DNA of 64,000 nucleotides, taken from Sorghum bicolor. Lineage: Eukaryota > Streptophyta > Magnoliopsida > Poales > Poaceae. Below, one piece after another: positions 46,248 to 58,660 of the stretch. Each line of letters begins with the position of its first letter. Within the stretch, counting starts at the first letter, position 1. The stretch is taken from the NCBI RefSeq assembly GCF_000003195.3, contig NC_012870.2, forward strand, positions 16,918,501 to 16,982,500. Reading direction: 5' to 3'. The notes beneath the pieces were generated by a model. It had not been told where the DNA came from, did not search any database, and worked only from the letters and a program-made list of their open reading frames with translations. The position numbers were made by a program, and so were the translations under genes.

Positions 46248-49200
46248 ATGCTTCTCCTCAGCCCCTCGCCGCCGGCTCCCGCCGCCGCGGTAACCGCCCC
46301 CCGTCGTATCCTACTTGCTCCCCACAGGCGCCTCAATGCTACGTCCACCCCACCGCGCCTCGCCTGCCTCCGCCTTCGCCCCGCCACCCCGCTCCGCGCC
46401 CGCGGCATTCCGTCGAGGACCGGGTGCCGCGCGGCCGCCGATGCCGATGCAGCGCCCTCCCAGGCTCCAGGCGGCGATGGAGGCGTGCGGGGCGCGGTGG
46501 TGCGCGTCGGGGAGGCTCTGTCGCTGGGGTTCCCGGTGTGGGTGGCGTCGGCCTGCGCGCTGGCTCTCTGGCGGCCGCCGGCCTTCCTCTGGGTCGGACC
46601 CACCGCGCAGATGCTCGGCCTCTCCTTCACAATGCTCGGTCGGCGCCTTCCTTCCCTTCCGTAGTTCCGTTCCCACGCTAGTTGCTAGTACTTGTTCTTC
46701 CCCTCATGGTGCAAATTTTTTTGGGAACTAAACAAGGCCCAAGTGGACTCAAAACTCTACTTCCCCTGTGGGGTTATTAGCTCTGTTGATGTCCTCTATA
46801 AGTCTATATGATATTAGAACAGCTGCTAGCAATGAGATCACTGAATAAATGCACAAGCTGATACCAAGGAAAGATATCCCAAAATGATAAAGGACAGGCA
46901 AGTGATTAGGAGAAAAGAAGATGAAGATTTGAAAAAAGAACCGTACAATTTCAGTACTCTAGCACAATCCGGCATCTTTTGCATATTCTCACAATCTCAC
47001 TTTGATACGAGTTTTTGGCTTTTTCTACGTAAGATGTTCTCTTTACTGTGCCATTATGGTGGAGGCAGCAGGACCAAATTCTCGAGCACTCTTCAGTTCA
47101 TGGATTAAACCAAATTGCCGTAGCTACGATTAATATAACCTTGTACTCACGTCTGGTGTCACTTTACATGTGCAACCTGAGGAGTGTTTACTTTCTTGTG
47201 TCTGGACCTGGACGTGTTATTCAGCCCTGGTTTCATTTGGGAACCATTGTATTTATAGTGGGGTAATTGGTATATGATTTATACCTACAGGGATGGGAAT
47301 GACATTGACTTTGGATGACCTCAAAACCGCATTATTGATGCCGAGGGAGTTAGCTGCTGGATTTATACTGCAATACACGGTCAGTTCCTCCCTTTTTGGT
47401 TCTTCATATGTCTGAATCCTTGTAATCATATTCTGTGAGTTCAAAATACACATACATTTACACTATTGATGCATAACGTTAGTGTATTTGGTAGTTAGGA
47501 TTAGAGTTTTCCTTGTCACAGACTCCATTAAGATTTAAGAGGAGGTCCACATGACTACATGAGTTGGTGACTTGGTATAGTGAAGATGGAATCCTGATCA
47601 TTGAGGCTAGCAGATTAGAAAAGAGGGAATCAAATGAAGTTGTCAGATAGTACAGTCATGCTACGTTTGATGATTTAAGGAAGCAAGAAAGCAATAAATC
47701 TACCCCCCCCCCCCCAACCCACACACTCTAGAGTTTGTACGCTTATTGTCACGGCCCTTCACTAGTGGCCTATTTGGATTGAGCCACCAGGTGATCCATC
47801 GAACCATCCAATCCTAAATCTGAGCCTAGTAACTTGTTTGGTTTGCATCCATGGTTCCTTATGTCCATGGACCTGTCCATTTTAAGCCAACCGGCGAGCC
47901 TTTTGTGGGGATCAACTCATCCAAAGAAAAACGTCCGAAGATGTCCTGCATTGTTGGGTTCCGTGCCAGTCAATCCAACAAACCAAACACGCTGTAGAGT
48001 TTATCACATTACCTACCATGTCGAGGTTCCACGCCTGCCGGTTCAACAAACCTACTCTCTTGGTAGCAAAGGCATATCACACCACAACATCTGGTATAAG
48101 AAACATGGTTGTTTTCATTGTTCCCAATACCGGTTACTGTTAATATACAGACATATATTTTCTGTTTTCTCTCTTTCTGGCCCATGTAGGCCTTATGGCC
48201 CTTTGTATATACTTGCAACCCTAGACTCAATCGATGGTGTGTGAGGTTATTCTTCCCTAACAGGATTCTTTCTAAAAAAAATTCTTCCCTAACAGGAACA
48301 ATTCGCAAAACCTGAAATAAGTTCCAGTGAATTGCATAACAGAGACCAAAAAAGGAAAAAAAAAACTTTCCTTGTAGCATGAACTATGCAGAAGTTTCAA
48401 CAAGTTGGGGCCTGACCCTAGGTTCCACATATCACATCATGATTGAGTCATAAGTGCATCCTGAAAAATACTTTTAGGTAGGTATTTAAACACTAAAAAT
48501 ATCATGATTACCGTTGTTGTAAGTGGATGAAAAGCCATATAAATATTAAACCATACTGCTTACATCTTCGTTATCTATGAGACTATTACTACAACTGCAG
48601 AGTCGTCCCTTGTAAAATTTGGCGCATCTTCTGTTTATAAGCATATTTAATCGGTGATGACATGGATATGTATTTTATGTTTTTCCCCTCCATGTGCAAG
48701 AAAAAATCCAGAGTGAGTGATTTATGTACAGGTGATGCCACTGTCAGGATTTTTTGTGAGCAAGCTGTTGAAATTGCCATCCCATTATGCTGCTGGACTA
48801 ATTTTAGTGGCCTGTTGCCCTGGAGGTGTGTATGCACTTCCCTTCCTTTTTATCTATAGATTGGCTACTGGCACTTGAACTGAGAAGGAAAATGTATCTG
48901 CAGGCACAGCGAGCAACATTGTGACCTATTTAGCAAGGTAATGAAAAAATAAAGTGTCATGCCAAGAATAAATGCCATCACAAGCCTTGTTAAAACTTAA
49001 AACTATAATAATCTGGAAATGTTGGCAGAATGATATATTTTAAGTGATTAACGAATGTCAAGGTGATGAATATCTTGAATCTTCAGTGGATATAACTGAC
49101 TAGTAAGGAAAATTAACTTGAAATAAGTTAGTGCATTTGCATTTAATTCAAAGTCAATGGAGGAAAATAAACAAAATTTCAGGAATAGGGAATTGTATTG

Positions 49201-50152
49201 AAAAGTAAAGAGACTTAGATAAACTAATATTCAAATTGCAGGGCAAATGTTGCTCTTTCAGTCCTGATGACAGCAGTAAGCACTTTTGCTGCAGCGGTGA
49301 TGTTCTACTCTCACATCTGTAATCCTCAACTTAGCTGTTATCTTTTGCTTTTTATCCACATCTTGCTCCCTGATGCAGTTCATGACCCCTCTCCTGACAT
49401 CCAAACTTGCTGGGCAATATGTTGCAGTAGATCCAATGGGACTGTTTGTGTCCACATCTCAGGTGCTGCAAATTTCTTTTTTTATTTTCTGTCTTACATC
49501 TAATTTTTTTGACCCCTGGCTAATGTTGTTTTTTTTTTTCAGGTTGTCCTCGCACCTGTCCTTTTGGGTGCTCTACTTAATCAGTATTGCAATGGTCTGG
49601 TTCACTTAGTGTCCCCGTTGATGCCCTTCATTGCTGTAGCGACAGTAGCTGTTCTCTGTGGCAATGCTATTGCACAGAACGCTTCAGCAATCCTAGCATC
49701 TGGGTCGCAAGTGGTTTTATCTGTTGGTTGCTTGCATGCATCTGGCTTTTTCTTCGGCTATGTTCTTTCAAGATTACTTGGCATTGATATCTCTTCTGCA
49801 AGAACAATCTCTATTGAGGTTGGCATGCAGGTAACTGAAGCAGGCAACTCTTAATCACTTGGTGTTGGTGAACCAAGTGTCTCCTCATTTTAGTTGTCAT
49901 GTTTCCAAAGACCTACGACACCGACCTCAGTTTATGCCCTTCCAATTGTACAATCGGCTGCCTTATTTATATCTGAACGATTTTGATATTTTTTTTCAGA
50001 ACTCAGTGCTGGGCCTTGTCCTTGCAACCAAGCATTTCGGCAACCCTCTCACGGCTGTTCCATGTGCTGTTTCGAGCATCTGCCACTCGGTCTACGGTAG
50101 CATTTTGGCTGGGATCTGGAGGTCTATGCCCACCAAGGACAAGGGAGAATGA
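46248..50152 (+). CDS. BASS1: Plastid sodium/metabolite cotransporter, BASS1-like
   Basis: Eight exons: 46248-46638, 47291-47379, 48732-48825, 48904-48937, 49242-49296, 49379-49462, 49543-49830 and 50000-50152, all in phase, for 395 residues. The N-terminus is a Ser/Ala/Arg-rich transit peptide of about 60-80 residues. The bile acid:sodium symporter fold follows, with [39 protein letters not shown] (the sodium-site region), GNAIAQNASAIL and IEVGMQNSVLG (the second conserved crossover). These motifs fit BASS1 better than BASS2, which has QASNVATY in the matching place (from memory of the family). It should act in the plastid inner envelope; its substrate is not certain. The gene looks intact. 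Intron 2 (1,352 bases) has a 13-base C-run near 47703 and unrecognised sequence. It converges on RING1. Confidence 0.9.
46711..46740. repeat. Solo end of the Harbinger-type MITE in BASS1 intron 1
   Basis: gggaactaaacaaggccc is the family's terminal sequence, but no other end or core is present in the intron. Either a truncated copy or one end left after a rearrangement. Confidence 0.55.
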
Positions 50153-51037
50153 TGCGATGATCATGTCAACCGTCTGAATTCTCTGTTCTCTTGATGTATG
50201 AAGGATTATACCCGTGGGAGTAAGCCGTTGATAGAATGACGGGTGGTTACACTGTCAGTAGTAGCACTTTGTGTATGATCTATTGCAGCAAAGAGTAAAC
50301 ACGTCAGGGTGGTGTGAGCTATAAAACACTAGGCTGCTAGTGGTTCATTTCTTTTCTGGAGATCTCTTGACGAGGGTTTCGTTGGACTCGGATAGTGTAG
50401 TTGGTGAATACTGTACATGATTGCTATGGATATATATACCATGGCAGCTTGTTTATCACACATTGACTTCAACAGCTTGATATAATAAAACAGTAACGCT
50501 CAGGTATAATCATCTCAAGGTTAAATACGACTGACCTTTTGTCATCATACAAAGCAACGACAAAAAAAGTAATTTCTGTTACATATCTTTTTTAAATCAG
50601 ATTTCTGTTACATATATATCTGGGAAGTCGTTCGCAGCACGGATTGGCTGCGGTCTGAAGAATATGAAGGGATGAATTCCAAAAGCTGAAACCGGTGAAC
50701 TTGTGGAAGCAAAAGAACTTAACCACCCGAGGAGAACTCAGCCTTCACCCAACCGAGAAACTCCCCGAGTACTGGCAGTGCAGACCGAATTTTGGGTTGA
50801 CAGCGAGGTGAACTGTGGAAGCCAATCTGACTCTTCTGAAACTACTGGTCGACAGACCTACACACATTTATCTCACACCTCACAAGCTAATTATACACCA
50901 ACTGGTCTCCCCCCAAGGTTTTTGTTCCTTCTCAGTTGTATACAAGAGCCCAAACCTGTCATTTCATCAAGGGATCACGATGACAATATGTACAAACAAA
51001 ATACTTCCATTTGAACTAACTGGCCTTTATCCAGCAT
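50153..51037. other. Convergent 3' region between BASS1 and RING1
   Basis: Likely holds both 3' UTRs. AT-rich with AATAAAA-like motif near 50485. No gene seen. Confidence 0.45.
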
Positions 51038-54000
51038 CTAGTTCGCCACTTTTATGGCATACACCAGCTCCTGAAATGAAAGTATAACATTTAGAAGAAA
51101 TGTGAACGAGATTAATCAGATAATCAAAGTGTTTGATCTCACCAGAACACCGTTAGGAAATGTGAATGAGGAGCGCAAGTCTGAAAGGCGTTGCTCCCCT
51201 GCTAGCCTTGCTTTGTCGAGACCAGACGGGTTAGTGCTGACAGGATTGCTGTAAGAAGGCTTCAGCGCATACATCTCAACTTCTTCATCTTTGTGAGATG
51301 TCTGACTGGCAACAAACTACACAAAGACATCAATCTGTAAGTTCTGATTTCTGATAGTAGACAATGCACAAGTGTTTCAATAAGTACTGACCTGACAAAG
51401 TTGTTTGATGGAGAGAGTTGGGCCGCAACACAGATATGACTTCTCCAGATTTGGTGCCGTTTGTCCATCAAGTGGAAGCAGACAAAGATGTACATCACGC
51501 TGTCAAATAAAGTCAGTCACTAATGCAATGCAGTGCAACACTGTAATGAATAAGGAAACATATCATGAGCATTTTTGTGTTCACCTCGCCGTCATTGTCG
51601 TCAGAATTTCGTAAGCACTCAACCAACTTGATCATGCGCCCACCCTTGACCATCCTACCATTTGAACCACTGAAGCTACTGTGGCGAGTCTGACTGCGAG
51701 TGCCATTCTTTCCCCATGCTCGTAGAGGAGATGTGCTAAAATTTTCCTTGGATATTCCTACATCATCCTTTTCATCAGAAGCAACCTCGTCATTGCATGC
51801 TCCTCGGGCAGGTGAAGAACGTGGCGTTGGCCATTTTGGCAGTCGTTTCGGCTTTTTCTCTGGGGAACTCTCCTCAGCAGATGAGGCCTCTTTGCTACAG
51901 TTTTCACCGTTTCCATCCTCTTCATCTTCAGAACCGGCCAGAGCAACATCATCAGAATTGGCTCTTCCTCGGCCACGGAAATAGGTATTCTGCCCATTAG
52001 GCCGAATGTTACGGCGTGATCTTCTTACAAATGCAGCAGCAGTAGCTTTGGCAGTAGACTTCCGCCCAATAACTTCTGATTGTTTCCGAAAAGCCTCAGC
52101 AATGGATGCTTGAATCTTCACATGTACATTAATCAGGAAAATGAACTTGAGTTCGATGTAAAAATAAATACAGAGAGAAACAAAATGGCAGATTGCAAAC
52201 AAATATGTCAATCATTAGTTCGGGTCTTTATAGGTGTTAAACTTGAATACAAGGGCATTTACATATGCACGGACATCAAAACAATGTTCTTGGGTTCTTG
52301 AAGAGAAAGGCTTCTAAATATTCATCTGCACTTTGTAGCCAGTGTAGGAAGTTGGCAGTTTCATGACTCCACTATTCATGTAGTTAACATAAGTTTCCAC
52401 TCATTGGAACAAAGAGCAGGCTTCACAGTTTACAGTTCCAAATAAGATAATGAAGTTCTGCCACTAACAAAGTTAACATGAAAAAAATTGTCTATTTCAT
52501 TTTTATTCCTTTATGAAGTTCTCTTTATTTTCGAAGAAATTTATGAAGTTCTCTGTCATTAACTTATTCTTATCCTTCTGCAAGAAGTGTAGTTGGACCA
52601 AACAACCAGCTCAATGCTACGATATCAACTTAGTCCAAGTGATTCCAGGGCACCTGTCTATGCTTGGACACATTAAAACATTTTCTTTTGAAAGGAGCAA
52701 AAAAGGGGTAACAGAGTTGACCAAATTTGATTCTTTATAAATGAAATTTAGCTGGGATTTTTCGACTACCCATCCAGAAAATGCTAATGTAGGGATGATC
52801 CACATGGGACAAAATTCTACGAGAAGTAGCAGGGAATCATACCACACCATTTTTGTAACACGCAGGTTTAGAGACCTAAGTCATAACTGATGGGGGAATA
52901 TTTGATGCGAAACATCACAACAGATTCACATGAAAGTGGATATAAAACTGGTATCAGCAAAACAGAAATAGAAAAGAACCTGCTTATTGCGGTCATTCTC
53001 CTCTTCGTTGAACGCTAGCTCCTGGACATGGGACAATGCATAAACATTTACTAGGATCAATGTCTTAATATGAATAAACAAATATCAAGTACAATACCTC
53101 TTCTTCATATTTGTCAATATCTGGGTATAGAGCTGCAATCAAGGCATCATAGTTCGGATCATCTCTCAAAGAACGCCGACTGGCACAATGTGTGCGGCAT
53201 GCTGGGCACTCATTGTTCCTATATAGCAAAGGGATATGTAAGTAACAATACTGTGCTACTCAACATGGGCTGACATAATGTCTGATGTACATGCAAAGAA
53301 ACATGCAGGGATGCATGTCACAATATAGAACAAAAGAAGAGAACTGTAAGTCTTGACTCAGAAGCCAAAACAACACAACAGCAATGCCATATAATAGTCA
53401 TATATTACCCAAGTCGCATGGATTTGTCAATGCATTCTCTACAGAACCGGTGCAGGCATTCCATAACTGTTCTAGTCTTCCGGATGATGCCTAGCAGCAT
53501 AAGATGGTTCCACAATCAGTAAATTAAAGTTGACATTCAGTTATGCAACATGTTTACAGAGTTTGTGTATGACACCAAGAGTGAAATTGACAAGGAGTTA
53601 TATCTGCAAGCAACATCTTTCTGTTAAAAATTTGGCTAAAAAAAGCTACAAAATTAAAAATGGAAAACCAAAAGCTTCATTGAAACCATTATTTACTGCC
53701 AGAATGAAGTTAGTTTTAGTTAAGCATGACTAAAATATGTACCAGCCATTGGCTCTAGCTCCTAATAAATGGCATGTCCAAGAAAATTCTTATCTTTGTG
53801 GCAAGGGTTCTCTCCAACTGAAGTATAGGTGGGTTTCAAAATACTGAAATGTCACATTGTGTGTTTGCAATGTGTATATGAATAATCTAGCCATATAGAA
53901 ATGGCATTTGTGTAGGTACCTAAGCATATGGGACACTGCACTTCTTTGCGTACATCCGGCAATTTTACTGGTACAAACCTGCAAGTGTCAGTGCAAGTGT

Positions 54001-56501
54001 CAAAACTCTTTAAAATGGGTGGGAAAAGCAAGAGAAAATGAACATCATGTAACTAAATTATAAGAATTATAAAAACTTGAGGTGAAGCACTAGATTACTC
54101 TAGTATAGTAGTATAGATCATATATGCTACAGAAGGTGGTGCTAAAGGTGTAATTTGAGAAATAGTCAGAGCTTACAAAGGAGCTGTATGTTCAGGACTA
54201 AAAAAATCGACCTACAAGGGGTAAGACAGCCCACAGGCATTGCATTAAGGAGACCTTCTCACCTATATCAAGAAAACCCGCCCACCCATACATAATGGCA
54301 TTGTAGCCCATGTGAGAACAACCATGACCAGGCCAGAACTTAGACCTGTCCTTTGGCGTGGGACAGACGAGGGGACTTTTTTAACCCCAGCCTTAATTTG
54401 CTCCCACAGGGAATCGACCCCGGGACCTGATGAGTGCTACTCAAGCCACCTAACCAACTCAGCTAGAGGCCCTTCCGCTGTATGTTCAGGACTAACACAC
54501 TGCATGTGCTTTCATTTCAGTTCATGCATGTAAAAATGACTGAGGCAAACAAATAGTTTATCAACTTGCTAGAAATTATGGGAAGCTAATATCCTAGGCA
54601 AACACATTGTAAAATCTGCTGTCTAAAGTCCAGAGGCAAACAACATTGCTCAAGCTCAGCCCCGATTACATGTCAAAATCTAAAAGTTAACCTTGTTTTT
54701 ATTTTTCTTGGAATGTTCCATCTAAATCCTAGGTAGGCAGCTTGCACTATGATGTTGCTGACAAGAAAATTCAGGCCTAGGCCATGTAACTTGGGACTAT
54801 CCTGGATACATAATAACCATCCAAAGCTAAGTTAAAGATGACTGTTACAAACTAATAAGCAAACTTGGCTTTCATTCGCTTTTGTCCTCTGCATTTGGTT
54901 GTGTGACATCAAAATAAGGCAAGAGCCAGACTCATATACCATAACAGACATGCATGGAGCAATACCCATCACTAACAGAGAAACGAGAGTACAAAATAAA
55001 AGGCTAATGTTCACTTACCTCATCACTGTCTTTTGTCAGAATAATTAACATCTAAGTTGTAAAAGTTTATTGAAATATCTTTTCACTAGGCAGAAATAGC
55101 CATGTGATCTTATACTCTTATTACAATCAATCTGTGTACCAAATCTATAGGCATAGCAGCAACTGTACATCAGTATGCATATCAGCAATTAGACTAAAGC
55201 TGTATGCATTTAAAAACACTCTAGTTCAAAGCTTTAATTAACTAGGGGTGGTGGGGTCTACCAGTATGCCAAAAGCTTCACCTACCAATTCTGAATAGGC
55301 TTCCAAGCTCATAATGTATGTTTCAATTAATAGCTGGATGGAGCTTAGATATTGCAACTGGCATCCTTAATTATTAAGCATAATTGTTAAGCAGTAAATA
55401 AAGGATGATGCAGTCACATTGAAAGCTACACTCCATGTTCAGTTTCACTGTAGTGACGAAAAGGGCATTATGATGTGTGAGCTGAAACTTGTTGCTGGAG
55501 AGAGGCAGGATCAACAGGTTTTCTTAAATAAGGAACATGATCAATATCTAACCACCAATTAAGCACTTCATTCTACTTGTAACTGCACGGAAAGATCTGC
55601 AGTATCATCCCTAACCCACACTAGACTGTAGGATTGAAAACTTGAGCACTCTTCACGACTGCCTCAAACTTCATACCCCCTTTGGTAACCTGGCTCTATT
55701 AATAATAAGAGGTAGGACTTATGAATCAGATGATGACTACAGCAAGCGCTTGCATCTGCACAACTTGTGTTGCTTGGGTGTCAACGGAATTCACAGAGAT
55801 ACTGCTTCTCACAGGTAAAAAAAATAGTGCAAACCATGCTCTACATCTATGGCTCGTCGCCTCTCTTCCCGCATACAGCCCCCAGAAATCCGCAGCCAGC
55901 CATGGTCAACTAGGAAAAGACCGACGGGCTCGGCTCAGGCACGAGAGCTGATCAACGGGCCAACGACAGAGAGCGAACACGCGCGCGAGTGGGCGCTTAG
56001 CGGTGGCAAATCTGGAGCACGCATCAGGAAGGAAACCACGACGACGGGGAAAGGAGAGCGGCAACCGGCAAAGCAAGCAAACAACGGGGACGGTTGGCGA
56101 GCGTCCGAGCACGTACTCCTGCTTTGCGGCGTCCGCGTCCTCCGACTCAGACTCCTCCGATTCCGCCGCCGCCGCCGCCGCCTTCGCGCCGGAATCTGCG
56201 AGCAAAGGCAAACAACGTGGGCGGGAGAGGAAATAAACCAGCATCAGCGCGTGGAGATCGAGGAGAAGAGCGCCGTCGACCCACGTGGGAGGGGCGGCGG
56301 CAGGGCGAACGAACGAACGAGCGGCTCACCGTTAGCGTTGCCGTTGGCTTCGGCGCCGCCGCCGGCGCTGCCGTTCTCCTCCAGCTTGGGCTTCTTCTCC
56401 GCGGGCTCGGCCGTCGGCGGCGGCGGAGACGCGGGAGGGGGCGAGCCGGCGGCGGAGGGGGGCGGCGAGGGTGGCGGGGGCGGGCGCTTCTGGGCGGGCA
56501 T
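51038..56501 (-). CDS. RING1: RING1-type polycomb E3 ubiquitin ligase
   Basis: Ten exons on the minus strand: 56501-56330, 56195-56117, 53978-53920, 53490-53409, 53218-53098, 53021-52980, 52115-51585, 51499-51392, 51316-51143 and 51070-51038, in phase, for 466 residues. The Pro/Ala-rich N-terminus and acidic [11 protein letters not shown] stretch lead to a RING finger at about residues 99-140 ([32 protein letters not shown]), followed by [17 protein letters not shown], which is highly typical of RING1. The middle is basic, serine-rich and disordered. The C-terminus is the RAWUL ubiquitin-like domain ([32 protein letters not shown]). RING1 pairs with BMI1-type proteins in PRC1 and monoubiquitinates histone H2A to keep genes silent. 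Exon 2 ends at the GTACGT donor, which gives the conserved EFVPVKL join. Intron 2 (2,138 bases) holds a SINE. Confidence 0.92.
54201..54476 (-). mobile_element. tRNA-derived SINE, copy 2, in RING1 intron 2
   Basis: 276 bp. On the minus strand the head reads CTCTAGCTGAGTTGGTTAG (box A) and GGGGTCGATTCCC (box B). Ends with a T-run. A perfect 18-bp duplication, GCTGTATGTTCAGGACTA, is at 54183-54200 and 54477-54494. It is in the same orientation as RING1, so it would be transcribed within the intron. Confidence 0.9.
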
Positions 56502-57650
56502 TTGGGCTGCGGCGGCGGAGCAGGCTGCGTCGAGCGGGTCGCGTGGAGAGGCGGCGAGGTGGGGCGGGCGGGGGCGCGGCGCGGGGCGGGGCGGGCGTTG
56601 CTAGGCTGGGGCGGGGCGGGGCTGGCACGGGGATCTCTCCGTCTGCGGGGCTGGCTTTTCTACGGCTCCTGGCTTCGGAGCGGGTGCAGATGTGGGTGCA
56701 GCCGGTTTGGGTTGGTGCCGAGTTCGTGTCGCGCTCGCGCCCGGTCGGTGGTGCTCGTATGGCTTGCTCCGTCTAAAAAACATTTTTTTACTTTGCTCGT
56801 TTTATTTAAAACTTTTATATAAATTATAAAATAAAAAATCATTACTAATATATCTTTAATGATTAAATAAGTTATATTAAAATAGATAATATTTATATAA
56901 AAAGTTTATAATCTATACCTATCTATAAAGAGCCAAAATTTCAGTTTGTCAAATACTTTCTTCTGCCCCCGTGTTCGGTTTAGGATCGCCTTCTCCCTCC
57001 AAAGTTTCTAGAAGGGCAAAAACAAAATAAAAAACATTCTAGAGTTCCTAATGCAAAATCTCATATTACTCCGTTACGATGGAAGAGAAAAAAAATAAAA
57101 AATTTTCTAGAGTTCCCAATATAAAATCTCCAATTTACTTTTCTTTTATTTTTTAAATCGGTTGAAAAATAATAAATATATAGTAATTCATAGAAAAATC
57201 TAAAAAATATAAAACAAATTTTGTTCAGCTCCACATATGTAGATCCATGCAGTAAACAAAAAATATCATAAATTTTAGTACACTTTTTTTTGGAAATGCT
57301 TGTCTATGCTTTTTACTGTAAAATTAAAATTGTAGTTATCTTGCTCCAATTATTATAAAAATTTAATGATAGCCTATTTAATGTGATGCTTGATTCATAT
57401 TTCATAGCAATCCTAATCTAAATTAAAAAAATAATGTTAGCATCAAACTTCTCATGTTTTAATATAATACTGAGGCATATTAAGAGGTAATATTAGAGTG
57501 AGATAAGATTTAACTATTTTCTATTTTTATTATTAAATAAATATGTCTTTAAGCTATATATTATTGTAAATATTAATTATCTAATACCATAGATGTTATG
57601 GCGACTTTAAATTTTATAAAAAGGATAAATATAAATAGATATGTAACATT
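56502..57650. promoter_or_regulatory. RING1 upstream region and AT-rich spacer
   Basis: 56502-56770 is a GC-rich promoter or leader of RING1 (minus). From 56780 to 57650 the sequence turns very AT-rich. No gene or clear repeat is seen there. Confidence 0.4.
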
Positions 57651-57689
57651 ATGTCATCACTTTTTAGAGTTAGTCAAATAAGAGGTTTG

Positions 57690-57930
57690 AAAGTAAACCG
57701 TAACTGTCTTTTTGAGACGGGAGTACGCGCTTCGGCCTTCGGGGTTGCGGGTGCCCGCTGCCCGAGCCCGAACAAGGCGGCGCTCTTGTTTGCCGTGCCG
57801 CGCAGGGCTGCCGGCCGAGCTCGGCGGCCGGGATGTCAACGAGCTCCAGACCGTCGATTTGGTCAGCGAGACTGTTCGCTCTTCCAGGTCCGAGTCCCGA
57901 CGGCCACAAGTAAATGCGTGATCTTTGGAA
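57690..57930. other. GC-rich island of unknown origin
   Basis: About 240 GC-rich bases in AT-rich surroundings, open on the minus strand in more than one frame. I do not recognise the product. It may be a transposon-carried gene piece. Confidence 0.3.
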
Positions 57931-58037
57931 GTTATATCAAAGAAAGTACGCACGGCTAGTTGTTTTTTTAAAACCAAACTTGGTATAAAGAATTTTTCCA
58001 TGATTATTAGGCCATTTACAATGGTGTTAGCTATGTA

Positions 58038-58260
58038 CTTTCTCCATCTATTTATCGGAATCATTTTATCGAAAAAAAATTCTCTAAGAATTGGAGTCAT
58101 CTAGAAACCACTATTTTCACCTTTTCTCGAGCATATACGGTTTCTCTCACTAGTCTAATTAATTCAATTGTTTGCATGCAGCACCTTTCACTGGCCGAAT
58201 TAATTTCTCCTCAGCCACTTCGCATGACTCTAAATGACTCCGACAAATGGATGAAGGGAG
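58038..58260. mobile_element. Stowaway MITE, second
   Basis: 223 bp, ends ctttctccatctatttatcgga and, reversed from the right, ctcccttcatccatttgtcgga; TA at 58036-58037 and 58261-58262. Confidence 0.85.
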
Positions 58261-58660
58261 TACAAGTTTATATAGAGGTGAGAGATAAAAGCAAAAAGTT
58301 ATTTTATATAATCTTATTTTTATATGTACAATTGGACTCGTATATCATTCTCTTAGATTCTTAGACTACATGGAATAGATAGGTTATTTACTCGTCGCTA
58401 ATGATTATTCTCTTTTCTACATTTTTATGTTCATGTCAGAATAACTAGCTAAATAGTCAACTGTTGAAAATTTTTAGATTCATTTATGAGAAGAGAAACC
58501 TTGTTAGATCCATGTTAAAATTAAAATTAATAATCTCCGTGGGCGGCTACATCGTGATGATCAAACGAGAATCATCATCGTACTCCAAAGTCTAAACTGA
58601 AGAGAACACCTTCACCATTGTTCGAGGAGATTTACATTTTTATCATTATTAATAATATAG

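Noticed and set aside
47701..47716. C-run as a functional element in BASS1 intron 2
   Set aside because: A simple homopolymer, common in introns and prone to sequencing error.
55849..56822. Plus-strand frames of 240-250 codons
   Set aside because: Arg/Gly-rich shadows of the GC-rich first exons and promoter of RING1.
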